Source: Clostridia bacterium
Lineage (GTDB): Bacteria; Bacillota; Clostridia; Oscillospirales; CAG-272
DNA: 46,753 nt
NCBI GenBank assembly: GCA_017501245.1
Contig: JAFVXI010000009.1
Coordinates: 1 to 46,753 of the forward strand
Reading direction: 5' to 3'
The position numbers and the translations under genes are program-made. The notes beneath the pieces are model-generated. The model was not told the DNA's origin. It ran no database searches and saw nothing but the letters and a program-made list of their open reading frames with translations. Below, piece after piece: positions 7,893 to 14,725 of the stretch (the first letter of the stretch is position 1; each line of letters begins with the position of its first letter).

Positions 7893-8930
7893 ATGAACAA
7901 GAATTTAACCTTCTTCAGAAAACTACCCATCCCTATGGAGATCAAGGAGCAGTACCCCGTTCCTGCCGAGTGCGCTAAGGCGCGCGAGGAGCAGCTCGCA
8001 GAGATGGAGAAAATATTTACAGGAAAGTCGGACAGATTTCTTATCGTCATCGGCCCCTGCTCTGCCGACAGCGAGGCACCCGTGCTTGACTATATCTCGA
8101 GGCTGCGCCGCCTTCAGGAAAGGGTGGCAGACAAGATCATGCTCGTGCCGAGAGTATATACGGGAAAGCCAAGGACGACGGGCGAGGGCTATAAGGGAAT
8201 GCTGCACCAGCCGGTTTCATATGAAAAAGCGGATCTGCTTAAGGGCCTTTTATCCGTCAGAAGTCTCTTTATCAAGACTATGACCGAGACGGGCTTTGCC
8301 CCCGCTGACGAGATGCTCTACCCCGAAAACTACCGCTACCTCTCCGACTGCCTCGGCTACGTTTCGGTCGGAGCGAGATCCACAGAGGATCAGCACCACA
8401 GGCTGACCGCCAGCGGCATCGACTGCCCCGTAGGAATGAAAAACCCGACGAGCGGCGACATCTCGGTCATGATGAACTCCATCAAGGCGGCGCAAAGCTC
8501 GCATATGTTCCTCTACCGAGGCTGGGAGGTACAGAGCCACGGCAACCCCCTCGCCCACGCCATCCTCAGAGGCTACGTCGATAAGCAGGGCAAGTCGCAC
8601 CCCAACTACCACTACGAGGATCTCTACTCGCTCTATGAAACCTATGCGGCATCTGGGCTGAAAAACCCCGCCGTCATCATCGACACAAACCACGCAAACT
8701 CGGCAAAGAAGCCCCTCGAGCAGCCGAGGATCGCAAAGGAGATCCTTTACTCCACACGCTACTCCCCGGATATCCGCTCCATCGTTAAGGGCCTTATGAT
8801 CGAGAGCTACATCGAGGATGGCTCCCAGGCAATCTCCGAATGCGAGACCTACGGAAAGTCGATAACCGACCCCTGCCTCGGCTGGGAAAAGACCGAAAGG
8901 CTCGTCCTCGACCTTGCGGATAAGCTTTGA
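7893..8930 (+). CDS. aroF: Class I 3-deoxy-7-phosphoheptulonate synthase (DAHP synthase)
   Basis: First shikimate step: condenses PEP and erythrose-4-phosphate. The 345-residue protein is of the AroF/G/H type (class I alpha), with GPCSAD carrying the metal ligand Cys56, PRVYTGKPRTTGEGYKG, GARSTEDQHHR and a C-terminal DTNHANS. Enzymes of this type are normally feedback-inhibited by an aromatic amino acid; which one cannot be read from the sequence, so the symbol marks the type, not the effector. It lies 54 bp after tyrA with AAGGA before the ATG and is the last gene before the terminator, although it acts first in the pathway. Confidence 0.92.
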   Translation: MNKNLTFFRKLPIPMEIKEQYPVPAECAKAREEQLAEMEKIFTGKSDRFLIVIGPCSADSEAPVLDYISRLRRLQERVADKIMLVPRVYTGKPRTTGEGYKGMLHQPVSYEKADLLKGLLSVRSLFIKTMTETGFAPADEMLYPENYRYLSDCLGYVSVGARSTEDQHHRLTASGIDCPVGMKNPTSGDISVMMNSIKAAQSSHMFLYRGWEVQSHGNPLAHAILRGYVDKQGKSHPNYHYEDLYSLYETYAASGLKNPAVIIDTNHANSAKKPLEQPRIAKEILYSTRYSPDIRSIVKGLMIESYIEDGSQAISECETYGKSITDPCLGWEKTERLVLDLADKL

Positions 8931-8976
8931 TATCAGCTCCTGCGGATAACTGCGACGTGTTTATTCCTATAATAGC

Positions 8977-9011
8977 AAAAGGCGAAGAACATCTGTGTTC
9001 TCCGCCTTTTT
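8977..9011 (+). terminator. Terminator of the aromatic operon
   Basis: A stem of 13 positions with one mismatch (AAAGGCGAAGAAC / GTTCTCCGCCTTT) is followed by T's on the plus strand. It lies between convergent genes and may also stop the minus-strand transcript from 9036. Confidence 0.85.
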
Positions 9012-9035
9012 GTGTGCGTTTTGTAAACTATTGTT

Positions 9036-10226
9036 TTAATTTTCCTTCTTTTTAACGAAGAAGGTGATCTCCTTTGACTCTACCCACTCGGGTGTGATAT
9101 GCACGTCGACCTTAAGGGTATGCTGTCCGTCGGAGAGCGTGCTTACGGGCAGAGAGCCCTGTGCGCCGCCGAAGTAGGTGACACCCCTCTGACAGTTTGA
9201 TAGCTCGGATATCGGAACCCACTCGTCAGAGCTGTATGCGAGGCTGCCATCGATATAGAACTCCATTATCCTCGGCTGAGCCATAACGCCGTTCACACGG
9301 ACGGCAAAGAGGATATCCTCGCTGACGGTCATCCCGTCGTTAAGGGTAAATCTGATGACGGGCTTTCCCCTGCCGCCTCCGACGCCCATAACCTTTTTTC
9401 TGATCTCGGCGTAGGCGTGGACCTGCTCGTTCATACCGAGGCGAACGCAGTCCTCAGCAGTGCACCAGGAATAATCGTATCTGTCGCTGTCGGCGAGCGA
9501 ATAGTACTTATAGGTATTTACCTCGACTGCCGACACGTAGCGTTTTTTAAGCGCCTCGATCCTGCCCTCGTAGGGGAACCTCGGGCTGACGTCCGCCTTT
9601 ACCTCCTCGGGCTGTCTATCCATTATGGAGTGATCGCGGCATAGCTCGATCAGCGAGGCGAGCCTTCCGTCCTCAAGGAGGAAATACATTCCGCAGCGGG
9701 GGTCAACGTAGCCCCACTTGCCGTCAGCGTAGACCTCCGTCGTTACGTGGCCTCCGATGGTGTGAGTTATGATCCTGGCGGGGATGCCGAGCACCTCGAG
9801 CAGCGCCACCTCAAGGCGTGCAACGCACTCGCAAAGCTGCTCTCCCTTTTCAAGCAGGACCTCCTCCGTGCCGCCCCAGAAGAGCTGCATTCCCTTGCGG
9901 GGATTGTAGTGGTCACGCATGTAGCGCATTATCATTATCGCACAGTCCTGCTCGTTTCTTGCGCCCTCGGTTATCTCCTTCGCCTTTGCCTCGAGGATGG
10001 GCCTCGAGCCCTTGACGTATCTGACGGGGTCGGGCTTTTCATAAAGAACAGCCTCGGTCGCATCGCAGAGCAGGATCTGCTCGGAGAGGAGCTGTGCGTC
10101 AACGCCACTGCCATAGTTTGCAGCCATATGCCGCCAGTTTATTATAAAGCCGAGGCGCCTGTCCTCGTCCTCAATACGGTCGGGAATGTCAGCGCCTATA
10201 TAGCCGTTAAGTCTGCTTTTATCCAT
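9036..10226 (-). CDS. Transglutaminase-like cysteine protein, cytoplasmic
   Basis: A 396-residue member of the transglutaminase-like superfamily. The core (about 110-180) carries the likely catalytic triad: Cys134 (or Cys132) in LCECVARLE, His160 in GGHVTTEVY and Asp175 in YVDPRCG. The C-terminal third (about 270-396) looks like an all-beta accessory domain. No signal peptide or membrane helix is seen, so it should act in the cytoplasm. The start at 10226 has AAGGAG upstream; an earlier in-frame ATG at 10280 lacks one. Bacterial members are often peptidases or amidases. Its substrate is unknown, and it stands alone between the aro operon and yerC. Confidence 0.75.
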   Translation of the reverse strand: MDKSRLNGYIGADIPDRIEDEDRRLGFIINWRHMAANYGSGVDAQLLSEQILLCDATEAVLYEKPDPVRYVKGSRPILEAKAKEITEGARNEQDCAIMIMRYMRDHYNPRKGMQLFWGGTEEVLLEKGEQLCECVARLEVALLEVLGIPARIITHTIGGHVTTEVYADGKWGYVDPRCGMYFLLEDGRLASLIELCRDHSIMDRQPEEVKADVSPRFPYEGRIEALKKRYVSAVEVNTYKYYSLADSDRYDYSWCTAEDCVRLGMNEQVHAYAEIRKKVMGVGGGRGKPVIRFTLNDGMTVSEDILFAVRVNGVMAQPRIMEFYIDGSLAYSSDEWVPISELSNCQRGVTYFGGAQGSLPVSTLSDGQHTLKVDVHITPEWVESKEITFFVKKKEN

Positions 10227-10270
10227 ATTATTTTCTCCTTCGCGGGGTAGTTTTCGATTAATACAGCAAA

Positions 10271-10299
10271 ATGATATCACACCCCGAAACCAAAGTCAA
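10271..10299 (-). promoter_or_regulatory. Promoter of the transglutaminase-like gene
   Basis: On the minus strand TTGACT (10294-10299) and TATCAT (10271-10276) are 17 bp apart, about 45 bp upstream of the start codon. It is divergent from the yerC promoter. Confidence 0.65.
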
Positions 10300-10353
10300 C
10301 AAGCAAAATAAACAAGATATATCGCACATATGCAAATTTTTCTCAAAAATCTG

Positions 10354-10382
10354 TTGACTTTTACGCTTTAGCGTGCTACAAT
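10354..10382 (+). promoter_or_regulatory. yerC promoter with a dyad in its spacer
   Basis: TTGACT (10354-10359) and TACAAT (10377-10382) are 17 bp apart. The spacer contains ACGCT-TT-AGCGT, a perfect 5-bp inverted repeat between the two boxes, which could be an operator, for instance for autoregulation by the product. The role is inferred; the dyad itself is plain. Confidence 0.7.
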
Positions 10383-10435
10383 GGTAGAGTAATAGAGTGC
10401 AGCTGAGCGCTCAAATATGAAAGAAGGAGGCAATT

Positions 10436-10720
10436 ATGGAGAGATTCAGCATAGAAAACTACGACAATATATTCGAGGCGGTGCTGAAGCTTGAGAGCAT
10501 CGAGGACGCCCGAGACTTTTTCGAGGACGTCTGCACGATCAAGGAGCTTGAGGCGATTTCGCAGAGGCTCGATGTTGCCTCTATGCTCGGCGAGGGCAAA
10601 AATTATCAGGAGATATCGAGAGAGACGGGCGCAAGCACGGCGACCATCAGCAGAGTTAACAAGTGCCTGACCTACGGCAAGGGCGGCTACGCCAAGGTGC
10701 TTGACACCATCAAGGAGTGA
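10436..10720 (+). CDS. yerC: YerC/YecD family TrpR-like DNA-binding protein
   Basis: A 94-residue all-helical protein of the TrpR-related YerC/YecD family. After an N-terminal helical part it has the helix-turn-helix region YQEISRETGASTATISRVNK (about 62-81), followed by the LTYGKGGY segment characteristic of this family. TrpR itself is a tryptophan-dependent repressor; Firmicute YerC members have no firmly established ligand. It heads a tight operon with a PHP phosphatase and RidA. A strong AAGGAGG precedes the ATG. Proximity to the aromatic operon makes it a candidate regulator of that operon, but there is no direct evidence. Confidence 0.85.
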   Translation: MERFSIENYDNIFEAVLKLESIEDARDFFEDVCTIKELEAISQRLDVASMLGEGKNYQEISRETGASTATISRVNKCLTYGKGGYAKVLDTIKE

Positions 10721-10723
10721 GCG

Positions 10724-11476
10724 ATGGGATACACCGACCTGCACACTCACACCACCTTTTGCGACGGGCGGGCGACGCCCGAGGAGATGGTTCTCTCTGC
10801 GATCGACAAGGGGATAACGACGCTCGGGCTGTTAGCTCATTCCTACGTGGATTTTGACGTAAGATATGCGATAGACCCCACCCGTGTTGAGGAATTCCGC
10901 TCCGAGGTCAAAAGACTTAAGGAAAAGTATAAGGATAAGATCGAGATCCTCCTCGGCATAGAGGCAGACGCCTATGCGACCGAGATCTACGGCGGCTGTG
11001 ACTATATTATCGGCTCGGTCCACTACTTCAAGACCCCGGACGGCTACCGCAACGTGGATATGTCAAGGGAGGTGCTTGAGAAGGTAATAGACGAGGTGTT
11101 TGGCGGTGACCCATACCTTATGGCGGAGGAATACTACCGCACGGTAGAGAGGGTGGGCGAGCTATGCGGCGCCAATATCGTCGGTCACTTTGACCTCGTT
11201 ATGAAATTCAACGAGGACGGCACGCTGTTTGATAAAGCTAACGAAAGATACAGAGCGGCGTGGCAGAGGGCGGCAGACCGCCTCCTTGGCGAGGGGCTGA
11301 TCTTCGAGATAAACACCGGAGCGATAGCAAGAGGCAGGCGCACTGAGCCCTACCCCGACAGGGAGATCCTCGACTACATTAAGGCGAGGGGTGCGAGGCT
11401 GATACTCTCAAGCGACGCACACTTCAAGGAGAAGCTGGCTTACGACTTCGATAAATACGAATATCTGCTTAACTAA
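10724..11476 (+). CDS. PHP-domain phosphatase, histidinol-phosphatase-like
   Basis: A 250-residue PHP-superfamily metal-dependent hydrolase. Metal ligands are visible in the typical order: DLHTHTTFCDGR at the N-terminus, a Glu in GIEADAY, GSVHYF, GHFDLVMKF and a C-terminal SSDAHF. The size and pattern match HisK-type histidinol-phosphate phosphatases, which release histidinol late in histidine synthesis. No other his gene is nearby, so a different phosphoester is possible. The start lies three bases after the yerC stop with a GGAG inside the yerC 3' end, implying coupled translation. Confidence 0.8.
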   Translation: MGYTDLHTHTTFCDGRATPEEMVLSAIDKGITTLGLLAHSYVDFDVRYAIDPTRVEEFRSEVKRLKEKYKDKIEILLGIEADAYATEIYGGCDYIIGSVHYFKTPDGYRNVDMSREVLEKVIDEVFGGDPYLMAEEYYRTVERVGELCGANIVGHFDLVMKFNEDGTLFDKANERYRAAWQRAADRLLGEGLIFEINTGAIARGRRTEPYPDREILDYIKARGARLILSSDAHFKEKLAYDFDKYEYLLN

Positions 11477-11494
11477 AACCGAAAGGATATAAAT

Positions 11495-11866
11495 ATGGAA
11501 AAGATCTATACCGACAAGGCGCCTGCCGCAATAGGCCCCTACTCCCAGGCGATAAAAGCAGGAAACCTCCTCTTCACCTCGGGTCAGATCCCGATCGACC
11601 CAAAAACCGGCGAGGTCAGCGGAGAGGATATCACGGCTCAGACCGAGCAGGTGATGAAGAACCTCGGAGCCGTTCTCGCCGAGGCGGGAGCATCCTTTAC
11701 GAAGGTCGTTAAGACCACCTGCTTCCTCTCGGATATGGCGAGCTTTGCCGCCTTTAACGAGGTATATGCAAAATACTTCACCGAGAAGCCTGCGAGAAGC
11801 TGCGTAGCCGTCAAGGCTCTGCCCAAGGGCGTGCTCGTCGAGGTCGAGGCGATAGCCGAGCTGTAA
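11495..11866 (+). CDS. ridA: RidA family enamine/imine deaminase
   Basis: A 123-residue member of the RidA/YjgF/UK114 family, which hydrolyses reactive 2-aminoacrylate and related imines made by PLP enzymes. Family landmarks are present: [19 protein letters not shown], the segment around [10 protein letters not shown], a Cys in TTCFL, and [14 protein letters not shown] containing the conserved Arg. Length is standard. It lies 18 bp after the PHP gene, has AAAGGA before its ATG, and is followed by a strong terminator. Confidence 0.93.
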   Translation: MEKIYTDKAPAAIGPYSQAIKAGNLLFTSGQIPIDPKTGEVSGEDITAQTEQVMKNLGAVLAEAGASFTKVVKTTCFLSDMASFAAFNEVYAKYFTEKPARSCVAVKALPKGVLVEVEAIAEL

Positions 11867-11901
11867 TAGGCAAGATCCCCTGAAAAACAAAATAAAAAAG
11901 C

Positions 11902-11945
11902 AAAAAGCATCGGCGCCAAAAACAGCGGCAGCCGATGCTTTTTTT
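11902..11945 (+). terminator. Terminator after ridA
   Basis: A 13-bp stem AAAAAGCATCGGC / GCCGATGCTTTTT (11902-11914 and 11931-11943) runs into seven T's. Confidence 0.9.
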
Positions 11946-12058
11946 GATAAAAATGACAACTATAATTGTCAAAACAAGTCATCCCGAGGAGATCCCTCTG
12001 CCGTTTACGCTCGCAAATGGCAGGGCATCTCAAAGGGATAAACGGTCTCGGAGGGGGA

Positions 12059-12967
12059 TCAGAGATTGTTCTTTAAGAAATTAACGACATTTAAGCCTGC
12101 GAGCTTTTCTACGACGGAGGAGGAATAATGCTTTGATAACAGCTCGATCACGCTGTCGTGGATGCTGCATTCCTCGCCGAGACCCTTAGGATACTTGCCG
12201 TCGGTGCCATCGATGTCGAAGCCGAAGCCGAGCGAATCCTCGCCGTAGTTTTCAAGAGCGAAGTCAACGTGGCGTAAAAGGTCGGTCATATCGGGCTTAC
12301 AGTCGTCGGTTACGAAATCCGGGCAGAGGTTAAGGCCGATGACGCCGCCTCTGGCGACTATCTTCGAGGCGAGGGACCTCGGCAGATTTCTCGGATGGGA
12401 GCAGATCTCCCTGAAGTTTGAGTGAGTTGCTATAACGGGATAGGGCGTGATGTCGAGCAGCTCGGCAGTGCTTCTATCCGAAAGATGAGAGACGTCCAGT
12501 ATGATGCCCATCTCGCTCGCCCTGGTGACAAGCTCTCTGCCTGCGGGGCTTAGCCCGTTGTCGACCGTGTCGAAGGATGAGGAGGCAAGCTCGTTCGTGT
12601 CCCAGGCGATGCCAAGCACACGGAGGCCGGCTCTGTAAAGGTTTATAAGCTCCTCGGAGTCGGCAAACAGACCGCCGCCGCCCTCGATGGCGAAGATGGA
12701 TGCATCCTTTTCGCACTCTATCGCAAAATTGAGGTCCACGGCACTCTCAACGGCGACTAGCCCGAGGCGTGAGCGCTCGGCAAGATAGACGTCGAGCAGG
12801 CGCATCAAGCGCTTTCTGCGTGCGGGGGCTGACTCGCCCTTGCAGGCTACCCAGGAGGCGAAGAACTGAAGATGGGGATGCTCGCCCGACATATTGTATT
12901 TTGATCTGAGTCCACGCTGCGAGTTTACCTCAAGGATGCTGTCGCAGTGCATATCCGCAATAAACAT
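12059..12967 (-). CDS. Membrane dipeptidase-like zinc peptidase (M19)
   Basis: A 302-residue renal-dipeptidase-type (M19) metallopeptidase, expected to split dipeptides, sometimes those with a D-residue. The binuclear zinc ligands can be followed: His7 and Asp9 in ADMHCD, the bridging Glu in IEGGGG, His in DVSHLSD, His in ATHSNFR, and Asp in GFDIDG. It is shorter than the mammalian enzyme and has no signal peptide, so it is probably cytoplasmic. AAGGAG precedes the ATG, and it is a single-gene unit with its own promoter. Confidence 0.88.
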   Translation of the reverse strand: MFIADMHCDSILEVNSQRGLRSKYNMSGEHPHLQFFASWVACKGESAPARRKRLMRLLDVYLAERSRLGLVAVESAVDLNFAIECEKDASIFAIEGGGGLFADSEELINLYRAGLRVLGIAWDTNELASSSFDTVDNGLSPAGRELVTRASEMGIILDVSHLSDRSTAELLDITPYPVIATHSNFREICSHPRNLPRSLASKIVARGGVIGLNLCPDFVTDDCKPDMTDLLRHVDFALENYGEDSLGFGFDIDGTDGKYPKGLGEECSIHDSVIELLSKHYSSSVVEKLAGLNVVNFLKNNL

Positions 12968-12995
12968 AGGAGCTCCTTAGCATTTATTTACTATA

Positions 12996-13024
12996 ATTAT
13001 ATTATATTGTTTCGTATTTGTCAA
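12996..13024 (-). promoter_or_regulatory. Promoter of the dipeptidase gene
   Basis: On the minus strand TTGACA (13019-13024) and TATAAT (12996-13001) are 17 bp apart, a full consensus match. Confidence 0.8.
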
Positions 13025-13070
13025 TCCGTCGGGCAGGGGTGTTTTTTTATGAAAGATAATAACCCCTCGC

Positions 13071-13099
13071 TTGACAAGACATACTAAATGTAGTATAAT
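13071..13099 (+). promoter_or_regulatory. Aminotransferase promoter with embedded dyad
   Basis: TTGACA (13071-13076) and TATAAT (13094-13099) with a 17-bp spacer. The 16-bp inverted repeat ATACTA-AATG-TAGTAT (13081-13096) fills the spacer and enters the -10 box, a good position for a repressor site. The binder is unknown. Confidence 0.85.
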
Positions 13100-13128
13100 A
13101 GTCGCAAAATCAATAAAAGGAAATACTG

Positions 13129-14319
13129 ATGATAGATTATTCCAAGGTAGTCTCGGGGGTCGCAAAGGAGATCAAGCCCTCGGGCATACGCAAGTTTTTT
13201 GATCTGACCAGCACTATGAAGGACGTCATCTCGCTCGGAATCGGCGAGCCCGACTTCCCTACGCCCGACTTCATACGTGAGGAGGGCATACGCTCCATCG
13301 AGGCGGGCAGAACCAAATATACGATGAATATCGGTATGATCGAGCTGCGCGAGGAGATCGCAAGGTACGTCAAGCGCAAGTATAACGCAAGCTACGACGC
13401 CGAGAAGAATATCCTCGTTACCGTCGGAGGCAGCGAGGCTGTTGATATGTCCTTAAGGGCTATACTCTCCCCCGGCGACGAGGTTATTATCCCGACCCCC
13501 GGCTACGTCTGCTACGAGCCTCTGACGAGGATGGCGGGCGGAACGCCCGTCTTTATCGAGACGAAGGCGGAGGAGGGCTTCAAGCTCAAGCCCGAGGCGC
13601 TTAAAGCGGCAATCACCGAGAGGACGAAGGCTGTGCTTTTTGCATACCCGACGAACCCGACGGGAGCTATAATGGAGCGCGAGGACTACGAGGCTCTCGT
13701 GCCCGTCTTAAAGGACACGAATATCATCCTCATCTCGGACGAGATCTATGCAGAGCTGACCTTCTCGGGCAGGCGCCACGTTTCGCCCGCAGACGTCGAT
13801 GGGCTCTACGAGAGGACGATACTGATAAACGGATTTTCAAAGGCGTTTTCGATGACGGGCTGGCGCCTTGGCTACGCCTGCGCACCCGAGCCTATCATGG
13901 CGCTGATGAAAAAGATACATCAGTTTGCCGTTATGAGTGCCTCCACCACCTCGCAGATAGCGGGCATCGCAGCCCTCCGAGACGGTGACGAGGAGACCGA
14001 GCGCATGCGCCTCGAATACGACAAGCGCAGACGCTTACTCCTCGAGGGCTTCAAGAGGCTAGGGCTTGAATGCGCTGAGCCGCTCGGAGCATTTTATTCC
14101 TTCCCCTCGATCAAGTCTACGGGGCTATCCTCGGATGAGTTCTGTGAGAGGCTTCTGCGCTCGAAGAGAGTCGCCGTTATCCCCGGCAACGCATTTGGTG
14201 CGGCGGGCGAGGGCTTCGTGCGAGTTTCTTACTGCTATTCCGTCGAGCATATCGAGGAGGCGCTGAGACGAATCGGCGAATTTATCGAGGAGATAAAGGC
14301 TGAAAAGCAGGCTAAATAA
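13129..14319 (+). CDS. Class I/II pyridoxal-phosphate aminotransferase
   Basis: A 396-residue fold-type I aminotransferase of the AspC/PatA group. It has GIGEPDFPTP near the N-terminus, VTVGGSEAVD for cofactor phosphate binding, AYPTNPTGA, SDEIYAEL with the PLP-contacting Asp and Tyr, NGFSKAFSMTGWRLGY with the Schiff-base Lys, and a C-terminal VRVSY with the carboxylate-binding Arg. Substrate preference cannot be fixed. An aromatic aminotransferase would complete the Phe and Tyr branches, which end at keto acids in the operon at 765-8930, but aspartate or alanine are equally possible. It is monocistronic, with a terminator on the 3' side. Confidence 0.88.
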   Translation: MIDYSKVVSGVAKEIKPSGIRKFFDLTSTMKDVISLGIGEPDFPTPDFIREEGIRSIEAGRTKYTMNIGMIELREEIARYVKRKYNASYDAEKNILVTVGGSEAVDMSLRAILSPGDEVIIPTPGYVCYEPLTRMAGGTPVFIETKAEEGFKLKPEALKAAITERTKAVLFAYPTNPTGAIMEREDYEALVPVLKDTNIILISDEIYAELTFSGRRHVSPADVDGLYERTILINGFSKAFSMTGWRLGYACAPEPIMALMKKIHQFAVMSASTTSQIAGIAALRDGDEETERMRLEYDKRRRLLLEGFKRLGLECAEPLGAFYSFPSIKSTGLSSDEFCERLLRSKRVAVIPGNAFGAAGEGFVRVSYCYSVEHIEEALRRIGEFIEEIKAEKQAK

Positions 14320-14363
14320 TACGATTTTTGCTAATATTTGTTAGCATATCTCGGCATAAATAC

Positions 14364-14396
14364 AGAAAAAGCGACCGAAAAGGTCGCTTTTTCTTA
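14364..14396 (+). terminator. Terminator after the aminotransferase
   Basis: A 13-bp perfect stem AGAAAAAGCGACC / GGTCGCTTTTTCT (14364-14376 and 14382-14394) with A/T-rich flanks on both sides; it can work in either direction. A smaller hairpin GCTAA / TTAGC precedes it at 14330-14345. Confidence 0.85.
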
Positions 14397-14410
14397 TTCT
14401 TTTTTTGCGG

Positions 14411-14725
14411 GTTTCGTCTTTCTCCCGTCCGGGGCGTAGGTGGCTACGTCGGGCTTTTTTAGAAAGTGCGGGGATAGACGGAAAGCGCATTAATCTCGAT
14501 TAATAGGGATTTTTCAGGCTGGTTTCGTCTTTCTCACGACCGAAGGCGTAGGTGGCTACGTCGAGCTTTTTTAGAAAGTGCGGGAATAGACGAAAAGCAC
14601 ATTAATCTCGATTAATAGGGATTTTTCAGGCTAGTTTCGTGTTCTTCCGACCGAAGGCGTAGATGGCTACGTCGAGCTTGTCGGAAAACGCGGGGATAGA
14701 CGAAAAGCGCATTAATCGATAGAGA
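14411..14725. repeat. Three tandem ~111-bp structured repeats
   Basis: Units start at 14411, 14522 and 14634 (periods 111 and 112). Each begins GTTTCGT and contains the hairpin CGTAG-N4-CTACG and a shared GATAGACG/GAATAGACG...CATTAATC block. The outer arms differ but stay complementary: CTTTCT / AGAAAG in units 1 and 2, TTCCGAC / GTCGGAA in unit 3. Unit 3 runs into the last codons and stop of the acyl-CoA synthetase gene, so the array probably arose by duplicating the region 3' of that gene. This accounts for most of the gene-free interval 14320-14711. Confidence 0.85.
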
